64,000 nt of DNA, from positions 54,249 to 118,248 of the forward strand of contig JAULBX010007440.1 in the NCBI GenBank assembly GCA_032358255.1, given 5' to 3'. The DNA comes from Heterotrichella gracilis. Taxonomy: Eukaryota > Sar > Xanthophyceae > Tribonematales > Xanthonemataceae. The translations under genes were made by a program, and so were the position numbers. Shown here piece by piece: positions 45,801 through 56,196 of the stretch (position 1 is its first letter; every line of letters starts with the position of its first letter). Under the pieces are notes generated by a model that had not been told where the DNA came from, ran no database searches, and worked only from the letters and a program-made list of their open reading frames with translations.

Positions 45801-48527
45801 CCTCCTGCGCAGGATGGGATCTTCCTCGGCTGCGCACCGCCATGTGCCTGCACTATGGCTTTGACTCACCCACACAGTGCATCAAATACCTGCTGGGTTC
45901 ACACGACCAGGTGAGATGGATGGCTCAAACCCTAAACCCTAAACAAGGCCCACAACACATACACGCCTTACGCACCCACATGCATACGTGTATTCACCTA
46001 CGCCTGCGACTGCGTAGCGATTCAATTAAGGCTCCGCCCGTGCAACCACGCACACACTGTGTGCACAGAAACCCCCTCACATACCCGTACTCCCACCAAC
46101 CGCAGGTGGGCTGCGCTCATGGCCGCAAGTGGTGCACGGGCTACCAGATGACCAATGATGCACCTGTGTCATTACATGCACACTTTGTGTGGCATGCATG
46201 ATACTGAAAATCGCCAGTGCCTCGCATTTCACCGCCTTCCACCCACCCAGAAATACCCACCCCTCACATCCCCCCCTCTTCCCATCCCCCTTTCAGGTGG
46301 GCTGCGCCCATGGCGGCAAGTGGTACGAGGATTACCAGATGATCGGGGGCCAGCACCGATACGCGGTGGACCAATACGGGGCCGGCAGGACCGAAGCCGC
46401 TGCCAGGGCATGCGTGCGCCTGTGGTGAGCCCTAGCTTAGGGTTTTGGTGGGGCCGTTGCACAAATCTAGTCGGGGCGTGGTAACATGTGCTGCAAGCGC
46501 TAGGCTGGAAAGTTCAGTGGCATTATCACAAAGCCTCAGGTTGAGATTGTTGGGCCAGCACAAATGTGCGGTGGATTAATACGAGCTTGTTGTAGGGATT
46601 GCAGTGGCTTGGTAGGTCATTGGGGTTCTGCCACACCCCTGTATCTGTTGGGTACCACAATGAGTTGGGACACACCCAAACCCTACCAAAAACCCTCCAA
46701 AAACCTGTCCCAAAATCCTGGCCAGGCGCCTATCAAACCCCCCACCCCTCCACCTTCACCCCCCACCCCTCCACCTTCACCCTTCACCCTTAACCTTCAC
46801 CCTCCACCCCTCCACCGGCCCCAGGCAAACCGCCAACATTGTGATAATGGGTACCAATTGGATGACACCAAAACCCTACCAACACCCTGTATTAAACCCT
46901 AAATATAAACCCCATACTTCTCCACCCACCCCAGGCACACCGCCAACATTGCGGCTGCTGGCCTGCCCATGGTGTTCATAAGCACCGAGTGGGCAACACC
47001 AAAACCCTACCCAAAACCCTCTGCAAACCCTAAGCCTGGCTGATTGCTGATCTGCTGGAATGCAACTAATAATATTAATAAACAACCTAAATTTAAACGT
47101 CCACTCCTTGCTCCCAGGCACACCGCCAACATCGTGGCAGCTGGCCTGCCCATGGTGTTCATGGGAACCGAGTGGGCGCAAGGGGGGTGGTGGGACACGA
47201 CTGAGGAGAGGAAGCCGCAGTGGGACCAGGCAGCAGACGAGGTGAGGGGTGGTGGCGGTGGTGGTGGTGGTGGTGGTGGCGGTGTGAGGATAGACCCCTG
47301 TGGGCAGTGGCGGTTCAGCCTACTCCAACTCCCACCCGATGCACACACGCACACCTTGCACACGCAGACTGGCGCATACATGGCGCCCTGTTTTAACACC
47401 CCCGCCCACCCTCACACCCTGCCGATCCCCCACAGATTGGCCAAGACATGCAGAAGTTCTTTGGTGCCGCCAACGGCCTGCGCGCCACCCACCCCGCCCT
47501 GCGCAGCGGCTGGGCCAATGTGTTGCATGAGGACCGGCCCAATGGGATCATGGCCATTGAGCGCACGGGGGAGGGTCTGCCGCGCATGGTGGCGGTGGTG
47601 AATGCAGGTGGGCGGTGGTGGTGGCGGCGGTGGTGGTGGTGTGTGTTGGGGTGGTTGGGTGGGTGTCAACGTGTTGCATGAGGATTGGCCCAGTGAAATC
47701 ATGGCGATCGAGCGCACTGGGGAGGGTGTCGTGCATGGTGGCGGTGGTGAATGCAGGTGTGTGGTAATGGTGGTATTCGTGGCGGTTGTGGTGGTGGTGG
47801 TGGCGGTGGTGATGGTTGTGTGTGTTGGGTATTCCAAGGGGGGAAATTTGCTTCACAAGGATAGGCCCAATGCGATCATGGCGTTTGAGCGCAGGGGGGA
47901 GGGTCTGCCGCGCATGGTGGTGGTGGTCAATGCAGGTTGGCGGTGGTGGTGGTGCTCGTGGTAGAGGTGGTGGCGGGTGGATGGAAAGGCCTTAGGTGCG
48001 GTTTGTTGGGCCCAGTTCTCCACCTCCCTAATGGACCAATTCCACCGCCTTGCGCTTACGTCGCCTGTTGCTTGTCTCCTCATGTGCGTAACCCCCACAA
48101 CCTCCCCACCCGCAGGCAAGGGCTTCTGGCAGGGGGACAACCGCTACGGGGTGTGGGTGGGCGGGGGCTCGTTCAAGCAGGTGAGGGTGGGTGGGGGTTG
48201 AGGAGTGGTGGGGGTGGTGTGAAATCCTGTTTCCTGTTCCTGCATTGGTGCCGAAGGCTCTTTTGCACGCTAGGATTGGGAAGCGCTCCATTTGATTTTA
48301 GAGAGGTTACACAAATACCCTCAACCCTACCGCACTCAAGCCCCGGAAAGACCCTAAGCTGTAAACCCTAAACCCTACCGCAGGTGTTCACCAGCCAGGC
48401 GCCCGAGTTCAAGGGGTGGGAAGAGGCCGAGAGCAACGGGGAGGAGGTGTTGTACAACTCGGATGGCCAGCTGTGGATCAAGTTGCCCCAGCAATGCACC
48501 CTGGTGTTTGAAGAGGTGGTAGTGTAG
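39873..48527 (+). CDS. GH13 glucan branching-enzyme-like protein, probably plastid-targeted
   Basis: Fourteen exons join exactly into 675 aa: 39873-40061, 40295-40456, 40761-40881, 41452-41630, 42218-42408, 43385-43544, 43853-44011, 44532-44667, 45813-45910, 46297-46424, 47118-47241, 47436-47607, 48116-48180 and 48384-48527 (stop). The first 63 residues are Ala/Ser/Thr/Arg-rich with few acids, like an algal plastid transit peptide. A CBM48-like block follows (GASFRVWAPHAAHVELE), then the GH13 barrel: region I IIDIVLHH (D287), region II CDGLRFD (nucleophile D358), region III LLSAE (acid/base E387) and region IV GSHDQ (H463, D464), followed by ANIVAAGLPMVFMGTEWAQG and a C-terminal beta domain. 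Branching enzymes cut alpha-1,4-glucan and rejoin it as alpha-1,6 branches in starch synthesis. Between regions I and II it has a Trp/Gly-rich stretch (LWEYDGWGPEGSGGIYHE) where classical plant enzymes differ, so it may belong to a divergent subgroup; substrate not proven. All four GH13 motifs are intact. Confidence 0.85.
41083..41931 (+). repeat. Echoes of branching-enzyme exon 4 on both sides
   Basis: Before the real exon (41452-41630) lie a weak copy (about 41083-41172) and a better one (41262-41360) that repeats the acceptor and GRKLLRRDPYGRTRDYDTE. After it lie two donor-side copies (about 41724-41812 with LIYELHVGSSTPE, and 41897-41931). Only the central copy is complete on both sides. 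Confidence 0.75.
42503..43134 (+). repeat. Array of echoes of branching-enzyme exon 5, interrupted by a gap
   Basis: The last 30 or so codons of exon 5 (YNPRQLMALHGGYGSPDDMR and on) plus the donor GGGGTGAGTGG recur at about 42503-42583 (running into the gap), 42684-42710 (emerging from it), 42829-42920 and 43045-43134. The last two copies are joined by a nearly identical spacer containing TTAACTGTTAAAATGCCTTT. Confidence 0.85.
42584..42683. other. Assembly gap, 100 N
   Basis: Exactly 100 undetermined bases, a conventional placeholder length, so the true size is unknown. It lies inside the array of exon 5 echoes: the same codons are interrupted on the left and resume on the right. The gap is in an intron and does not affect the modelled protein. 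Confidence 0.98.
44124..44365 (+). repeat. Two echoes of branching-enzyme exon 7
   Basis: The first (about 44124-44202) repeats DDLPTQAIQHLTWKLKEAFP and RLLSAE, but its donor is changed from GAG|GTGGGC to GAG|TTGCGC. The second (about 44325-44362) keeps only the VTQHLTWRVKG part. Both lie in the intron after the real exon (43853-44011). Confidence 0.75.
44880..45600. repeat. Recurring TTAATTAA / TGCGCGTTAG motifs in a long intron
   Basis: Within intron 8 of the branching-enzyme gene, blocks of ATTAATTAATTA alternate with CCTGCGCGTTAG or close variants. They occur about five times in two clusters (44885-45012 and 45490-45600). The texture differs from the heptamer-rich introns around it. No open frame is supported. 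Confidence 0.6.
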
Positions 48528-50142
48528 GCGCATGAGAAAGGGGAGGAAACTTACTCGTGCAGTCCTACTAGGGTTTGGAACAAGTCGTTGCAGATGTGTA
48601 GGAGCAGATCACTGGGTCCCCTGCTGGTCTGGGTTGCTATGGGCAGGTGCTACACCACCACAAAGCCCTTGTATCTGTACGCCGTCTGCTGGCTTCCTTT
48701 GGGCCTTTGGGTTTAGGGTTATGGGTTTAGGGTTTTGCTACACGTGGTACCACCAAAGGTCAGGAGGTGCGAAGCCTGTGGCGACAGGCGCTGGGTTACC
48801 AGGAGCAGGGCACAAGTTGTGTCTGCAGGTTGGGGTTTTAGGTTTGGGGTGTGTTGTGTAGTTTGTGACTGCTGTGGCTTGCAAGCGCATTGCTGCATAC
48901 CCTTTTTTGTGCAAGGCGTGCAACTTGTTAAAAAAATCATTTCTCAGAGTCTGCCTGTGGATACAGCTTGAGGCTTGGTAGCCTCTTAGAGAATGTAAAC
49001 TGTTGCCTCTGAAGTACCACCACGCCACACATAAATGCGGGTTCCTTGAACCCATGGGTTGCAACTTTTCATCGATGGGATCCCTGGGCATGAGAGTTTG
49101 CAATGCCACGATGCGCAGCAGCTGATATCCAAGCAGGCCCAGGCCAAGTTCAGCTGGCCTGAACGTGCCCTTTTGCACCCTAAGATTCTGCAAACCCTAG
49201 CTAAAAGCCTTCAAAAAGTTGCCATGTTGCATGATTCCTGATGGTACAACAGCCATGTGGCGGGGCCACCCTCATGCGGGGCAGCATGTGGCTGAAGCTG
49301 CACCGAAGCTGAAACCACGGCTGTGATTGGCCGAGCCCTCCCGCCAAAATAAACCAACAGCGCAAGTGACTGCAGGTGCCGCATGTTCAAAGGCATACCA
49401 CACACAAAGCGTTCGTACTTCTGAAGGCCGATAGGGTTGGGCTGCGTTGGTGTTTCTGTGTTGCGGTGTTATCCAGGCCGTGGCTTGCTTCTACCAGGTT
49501 CGAGAGCAACCTACTACCCGTCACTCCCCATGCCCGCAAGGCACACAAGTCCTACTACCACTGGTGGTACCAGAGGGTATCTTCTGTGCTTGGCTGAGAC
49601 ATAAGGAGGGCGTCCAGCTTTTTCCTCGCATAAACATCGAACTGCGACCCTCGAGTGACGACACATTTGTGAGTCGCTTGGCTGGTGCAATATATTGCAT
49701 AATATTCGGGCCCTATTAGTCAGATTGGGCTTGAGGTGTTAGTCCCGTTGCCAGTGAAAGCTGTAGCTGCTGTCGCCTGCCTTGAACTTACCCAGCACTG
49801 CGATTGCTTCGTTGTAACCTCCCTTTGTCTGTACCGAATTCGAACCTGAGACTACTTGTTGTCTCCGCCACGGTTGCAACAGGTCAACACACGAGGTAGG
49901 GCTTTTCCCAGCGTCCACGTCTCTGCATGGCCCCCTCACCGGTACAACCGATAGGAGACACTTTGCCTACTTAGCCTAGTGCTGCTTATGTCGCTACGAG
50001 ATTGCAAACCCACACCCAATTACCACCTGCCCTTAATAATTCACCTTTGTGTACAGGCAATCGATATCGAGGCAATCCCAACCCACACCCAGAACCCACC
50101 TGATTATCAGGCTGATATTCACTATATTCACCTCTGTTTACA
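48528..50142. other. Intergenic stretch between branching enzyme and ABCG transporter
   Basis: Follows the branching-enzyme stop and precedes the first supported ABCG exon. TGTAA, the polyadenylation signal used in several green algae, occurs near 48994, but I cannot show that it is used here. Near 50049-50142 are two copies of an acceptor with TACAGGCAATC, one directly before the first ABCG exon; the 5' end of that transcript may therefore include a leader exon upstream. Confidence 0.4.
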
Positions 50143-50161
50143 GGCAATCCCAACCGACGCA

Positions 50162-53100
50162 ATGGGGGCACAGCTCGACCCCGCTATCCAGATCCCCGTG
50201 CAAGACCCTCCAGTTGAACCTTCTACCGCTGATTTCCCTTCACCCGTGGGGGCAAACGAGTCCGAGACCGCTCAGCAACTGCAGGAGGTCGCGGTTCCGA
50301 TCATGGATCTGGAGAGCATGCCGTACATCGGCACCATCCCGGGGGTCCCGGAGGTCCCAGCGGCGGGGGGCGTCACGGCCGCCGTGCTCGCCTGGAAGGA
50401 CCTGTCGGTGTTCAGTAAGACCAAGAATACAAAGACGCTGCTCAACAAGGTGAGTATTGCAACTATAAGAGTATCTGGGGCCCTACATTCTGTCAAGGAA
50501 ACCCTTTCATAACCCTAGACAACGGTACCCCATGCAGCTTTAGGTTTAAACCCAGCAAAATACCATGGTGAGACAGCTGTGGCTTTTGGGCGGTCAGGGA
50601 CGTCTCTGGATGGGGCAAACCCACCCTGTTCAATACCCCATTTGCCTGTTCCCCGCCGCAAATACCCAGTCAAAAACACTGAAACCCAGCATCAAATACC
50701 CTAGCAAAACCCTAACAAAAGTAGCAGAGTAACAGACCCCCTCACCCCCTCACCCACCCCAGGTTGCTGGCAATGTCAGCGGTCGGTTCTGGGCGGCCAT
50801 GGGCCCATTTAGATCACACCAAAATTCCATGCTGAATGCGCTTTGGCCTGCCCACCGTTTTCCCCCAATGAATGAACAATTCGAAGAGAAACTCCTTTTA
50901 AAACCCCAGAAAATTCCCACCATATCTGATTTTCGCCCAATCTCCCCTCCCCCAGGTTACCGGCAAAGTCAGCGGCGGGTTCTGGGCGGTCATGGGCCCC
51001 TCCGGGTCGGGCAAAACCACCCTGCTCAACGCGCTTGCCTGCCGCCTGGATGCCAATGTGCGGGTAGAGGGCGAGCTAAGGCTGAATGGGAGGGCCTACT
51101 CCAATGCCGAGCTGAAGCGCATGAGCGGCTATGTCATGCAGGTGGGGGAAGGCTTGGTGCTGAGGGTAATCTAGAATTTTGTTTTGTGTGTGTGTGGTTT
51201 TGGGGGCAATTTTTGGTGTGGTGATGGGCATTTTTTGGTTGGTGTGTGTGGGGAGGGCGAGCTAAGGCTGAATGGGAGGGCCTACTCCAATGCTGAGCTC
51301 AAGCGCATGAGTGGCTACGTGATGCAGGTGGGGGGGTCTGAAGTGGTGGGTGTGGGGGGAGGGAGTTGAGGCGTGTTGTGGGGTTTTGAAAGGGTTTTCA
51401 GAGGCTGAGTTTAGGAGGGTACAACCCGGTATAAGAACCCTCCCAGGTCCCAATAAATCCGCTATCCCCTGGGAATACTGGGACGGTCTCCTGCTCGCGC
51501 ACCTGACCGTTGGATAAACCCTAGGTTAGGGCATTTTATCCCCTAAGAGAACCCTTGTTGAACCTAAAAATATCTAGCCCACACCGCACAGCTGCGGCTA
51601 AGGTCTTTTGAAACCCGGGCAAAACCCTAATTGAACCCTCCTGTGGTGCAGGATGACCTGCTGAATGCGCACCTGACAGTGGAGGAAACCCTAGGGTACA
51701 CGGCAGAGCTGCGGCTAGGGTCCACGCTGGACAAGGCTGAGCGCAGGGCACGGGTGGTCGAGGTGATTGGCCGCATGGGGCTGGAGCACTGCAAGGGGGT
51801 GCTCATAGGATCGCCCATGCGCAAGGGGATATCAGGTAAGGGGGATAGGGAACTGGGGAGGGGTTCATGGACTTTTAGTGCCCTCCGTTCCTGTCATCAT
51901 AATGTTGAACAAGTTCAATAACATTATGCTGTTAAAAGGGTTTGTAAAAGGGGTGTTTTCTCGATAGAACAGGTAATAGCCAGCATACTCCCTGACTTGA
52001 GCACTGCAAGGGGGTGCTCACAGGATCACCCATGCGCAAGGGGATATCAGGTGAGGGGTGAGGGACTACCTAGGAGGGAATTTTAAGGTATTGTTTCAGG
52101 GCAATTAGGGTATTGTTTAGGATAGTAGGTTCTCATGCTGAACCAATCTGGGGACTAGTTTCCACCCGATAGACAAAACACTAGGACAAAACCTGCAAGA
52201 ACCTTCCAATGTCTAGAAAAATCCTCGGAAGACACTGGAAGTCCCTTGTATTGCAGGCGGCGAGCGCAAGCGCGTGAGCGTGGCTATGGAACTGCTCATG
52301 CGCCCCCTGCTCCTCTTCCTGGATGAGCCAACCTCGGGACTGGACTCCACCACCGCCTTGGGGCTGTGCGCCCAGCTGCAGGCGCTAGCGCACTCGGGTG
52401 CCTGCACGGTTGTGTGCACTATCCACCAGCCTCAGTCCAAGATCTTCCGCCAGTTCGACAGCCTCATCCTGCTGAAATCGGGGAGCATCATATACCAGGT
52501 GGGTGGGGTGGTGGAGTGGCGTGGTGGTGGGGTGTAGGGATGTAGATGGGATCCTCCTGCTACCTCGAATCAATTCCACAAATATGAATCCCCACCTGTT
52601 ACCTCAAATCAAACCCACAAACATGTACCATTTCCCCATGTCCCTATCAATAGTCCTAACACCCTAAACAAACCCTAAATCCTTACCCATAAACCCTCTT
52701 GAAAACCCTACCGCAGGGTGTCGCCCAGGAGGCGCTGGCCTACTACGCCGAAGCCGGCTTCCCCTGCCCAGCCCTCACCAACCCCGCAGACCACCTGTTG
52801 GATGTCATCACCCCCGCACTCAACGAGGACAAGGCAGGGGCTGCACAGAACGAGGAGAAGCTGATGGTCAAGTACAGGCGCCCAGAGGTGGACCTGTCAC
52901 ACGGCCAGGAGCACCAGCTGATGCAGCGGTGAGTATTTCTATAATATATTTTATGTAATTAATTAATTGGTTTTATTTAGCCCGGCGGTGGATTTGTCAC
53001 ACGGCCAGGAGCACCAGCTGATGCAGCGGTGAGTATTTCTATAATATATTTTATGTAATCAATTAATTGATGTTATTTAGCCCGGCGGTGGATTTGTCAC

Positions 53101-56100
53101 ACGGCCAGGAGCACCAGCTGATGCAGCGGTGAGTATTTATATAATATATTTTATGTAACCAATTAATTGATTTTATTTAGCCCGGCGGTGGATTTGTCAC
53201 ACGGCCAGGAGCACCAGCTCATGCAGCGGTGAGTTATTATTTATTTATCTAATCATTTAATTTATTGATGTATACCGGTATATGTATGTGTATCTAGCCC
53301 AGAGGTGGATTTGTCACATGGCCAGGAGTACCAGCTGCTGCAGCGGTGGGTATCTGCTTGGCATCAAGATCTTTGTCCAAGTCAGTGAGTCCAAGTCCAG
53401 TGGCAGGGTCCCGGGTTTCCTAGGTTTCCCCTGGCGCTGGCTCCCTTACCCTCAACCTCCACCACCACCCTCACCCCCCCCCCATCCTCACTCCCCTCTC
53501 TTCACATTTGCAGTGACATCACCCACTGGACCACCCAGTAGCCGCTCACTCAAGGAGGTGGCGCGCAAGTGGGGCGTGTTCCTCACCCTAGTGAACCTGA
53601 AATATCCACCTTTCATCACACACATCTGGCCACAACCCAATATAATACTTTCACCTTTTGCTGTCCAAACACAATTCGTTAACCCCCCCATCTCCTCCCC
53701 TCGTATTTGCAGTGACATCACCCCCTGTACCACCCAGTAGCTGCTCACTCAAGGAGGTGGCGCGCAAGTGGGGTGTGTTCCTCACCCTAGTGACCCCATA
53801 ACCCAACCTTTTAAGCCATGTATTTGGCCACAACCCAACCGGGTACTCCCACCTTTTGCTGTTCAAACTGAACTCTAACCGCGCTCCCCTCTCTTCACAT
53901 TTGCAGTGACATCACCCCCTGGACCACCCAGTACCGCGTGCTGTGTAGCCGCTCACTCAAGGAGGTGGTGCGCAAGTGGGGCGTGTTCCTCACACTGGTA
54001 GTGCAGACCATCATCATGGCTGTGCTCATCGGGACTGTGTTCCTGCAAATTGGGGACACCCAGTCGTCGGTGGTGAGGCGCCAGCCGGTGCTGTTCTTCT
54101 GTGTCGTCAACCAGGGTAAGCTTGAGCATCTCATCAGGGTTCTGGGGAGGATAGTATAGAACCCTCCTGAGGAGATGTAGGCTGGGACTGTAGCCTGTTT
54201 TTTGGTGATAGTTTGGGGGTTACGTTGGGATTCGCCCCCACCAGCCCCGATGCAACATCCCACCTACTTCACCTACCCTGTGCCCCTCACCCTAAACCCT
54301 GGAACCCTCACCTAAACCCTAAACCACGCAGGCATGTTCGGCGCCCTCCAGACCATCAACTCCTTCCCATCGGAGCGGTCCCTGGCGCTGCGCGAGCGCG
54401 CCGCAGGCACCTACTACGTCTCTGCCTACTTCCTGGCTAAGACAACCGCTGAAGCAGTGACCCAGCTCCCGGTGCCCATCATCTTCTCAGCCATTGTCTA
54501 CTGGCTCATCGGCCTGCAGGTGGGTGTTATTCAGCATTTAGGGTTTAAGATTTTGGATGTTTAGGGTTTTAGGGTTTAAGCTTTTGGGTGGAAGGTGCAG
54601 CCAAGACCACCGATGAGCCGATGCCCCACATCTTTTCCGCCATTGTCTACTGGCTCATCGGCCTGCAGGTGGGCTTGTTTCTGGTTTAGGGTTCTGATCT
54701 TTAAGGGTTTAGGGTTTAAGGTTTCCCAATCCCCGCCGCGAAGGCTGTTGCCTCCAATTTTTTCCTGTTAACCACTTTCATGGTCCTCTGCTCCTCACTG
54801 GCAGTCACGGTATCCGCCCTGTGCCAAACCACCGACCCCTCGGTCACCACCCTACCCCCTCTTCTCCCCAACCTCATAACAAACCACAAGTTTATACCAA
54901 TTTCCGCAATCCCCTCCGCGCAGGCTGTAGCCTCCGAGTTCTTCCTCTTCACCACCTTCATGGTCCTCTGCTCATACGCCGCAACCTCGCTGGCAGTCAT
55001 GGTCTCCGCACTCTGCCGAACCACCAACCTCTCAATCCCCCTACCCCCCCAACCTCTCAGAAAACGTTTCACATTTTAAAGCCACCAATTTTCCAATCCC
55101 CGCTAATTCCTACCGCGCAGGCTGTTGCCTCCAAGTTCTTCCTCTTCACCACCTTCATGGTGCTCTGCTCATAATTTATCATTTTACCTTTTTTTCATCC
55201 CACCAATCCCCTCCGCGCAGGCTGTAGCCTCCAAGTTCTTCCTCTTCACCACCTTCATGGTGCTCTGCTCGTACGCGGCAACATCCCTGGCAGTCATGGT
55301 CTCCGCCCTCTGCCGCACCACCGACCTCTCAGTCACTGTCCTCCCCATGGCCATGGAGCTTGCCCGCCTCTACGGGGGATTCTTCCTATCCCCAGCCAAC
55401 TTGCCTACCTACTTTGTGTGGCTGGATGCCATCAGCTATGTGAAATACACCTACGTGGGGATTTCCCTGAACGAGTTGTCGGGATTGGAGCTGGTGTGCA
55501 CCCCCGCGCAGCTAGCCAAGGCCAACGGTGAGCAGGAGGATGTTTAGGGGTTAGCGTTGAAAAATATAGGGTTTAGGGTTTAGGGTACATGGAGTTGGTG
55601 TGCACCCCCACGCAGCTGACAAAGGCCAACGGTGAGCAGTAGGGTGTTTAGGGTTTTTTAGGGTAACGTGGACCTAGTGTCCCATGTGTGCCTCTCTGTT
55701 TGATTCTTTGTAGGGTGTTGTGGGGAGGGGAGGGGAGGGGAGGGGAGGGTGTGTGTGTTGAGGGGAGGAAGCGGGAGGGTGTGTGCGCATTTGTTCCTTT
55801 GAAGGCGCACGGTGCACTGCATATATATCAGCGTCATCAGAAATTTCTTATATACTTATGTGCATGTAACACACAAAAATGGTACAAGCAGTGTCAGGAC
55901 AGGGCTGGGTGGCTTGATTGCTTAAGTTTGGCAAGGCTGATTGCTGATCTGGCTTTCTTGCCGGAATGCATGTATATAATATGATTCGAATTGCATTCAC
56001 ACTGTATTTGATTTATTAATGTACTTATTTGGTTTATTGTCCTGCAGGGGTGTGTCCCATGGTGGATGGGCAGCAGAAAATCGACGAGCTGGGGATGGAT

Positions 56101-56196
56101 AGCTACACCATCTGGGGATGCGCGCTGGCCCTGGTGCTGTATATTGGGATCGCCAGGACGGTGGCATTCCTGGGGCTGAGGTATATTAAGTGGTAG
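50162..56196 (+). CDS. ABCG (WHITE-type) half-transporter
   Basis: Nine exons join exactly into 654 aa: 50162-50449, 50956-51141, 51652-51835, 52257-52498, 52717-52928, 53907-54115, 54332-54519, 55221-55527 and 56048-56196 (stop). The nucleotide-binding domain comes first: Walker [10 protein letters not shown] (110-118), signature SGGERKR (219-225, split by an intron), Walker [14 protein letters not shown] (237-249) and H-loop TIHQP (H276). A linker follows, then the membrane domain with hydrophobic segments ([64 protein letters not shown]). NBD-before-TMD order and this length are typical of half-size ABCG exporters, which dimerise to move lipids, sterols or wax precursors; the substrate cannot be read from sequence. 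The upstream acceptor at 50142 shows the reading frame may begin earlier (AIPTDAMG...). Four splice-competent 48-nt exon copies lie in intron 5 and could add 16 to 64 residues to the linker after residue 371. Confidence 0.88.
52981..53345 (+). repeat. Tandem mini-exon array in the ABCG gene
   Basis: Four copies of the last 48 nt of exon 5 sit at 52981-53028, 53081-53128, 53181-53228 and 53298-53345. The first three start exactly 100 bp apart: 48 nt of exon plus 52 nt of AT-rich intron. Each is bounded by an acceptor (TTTATTTAG, or TATCTAG in copy 4) and a donor (CG|GTGAGT; GTGGGT in copy 4). Forty-eight is divisible by three and the boundaries are phase 2 on both sides, so each could be included without a frameshift, adding [16 protein letters not shown] ([16 protein letters not shown] in copy 4). 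Confidence 0.9.
53507..53795 (+). repeat. Two echoes of ABCG exon 6 start
   Basis: Copies near 53514-53595 and 53712-53795 carry the acceptor TTTGCAG, the first codons (SDITxxTTQ), then skip to [18 protein letters not shown]. In both, the segment between CAG and AGCCGCTC is shorter than in the real exon (53907-54115) and a TAG falls after the CAG codon, so neither can replace it. Confidence 0.7.
54599..55173 (+). repeat. Echoes of ABCG exons 7 and 8
   Basis: An echo of the exon 7 end ([13 protein letters not shown] plus donor) lies at about 54630-54669. Three echoes of the exon 8 start (acceptor plus [17 protein letters not shown] and more) lie at about 54742-54838, 54923-55030 and 55121-55173, before the real exon at 55221. 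The middle one extends through [18 protein letters not shown] before running out. Confidence 0.8.
55886..55975. repeat. Dispersed repeat, copy 6
   Basis: Contains CAGTGTCAGGACAGGGCTGG, GCAAGGCTGATTGCTGATCT and TTGCCGGAATGCATG, in intron 8 of the ABCG gene. A short fragment of the same family (about 47035-47063, TGGCTGATTGCTGATCTGCT) lies in the branching-enzyme gene. Confidence 0.5.

Noticed and set aside
49790-49900. Possible minus-strand tRNA around GGTTCGAATTC
   Set aside because: The would-be T stem does not pair and no cloverleaf can be drawn.
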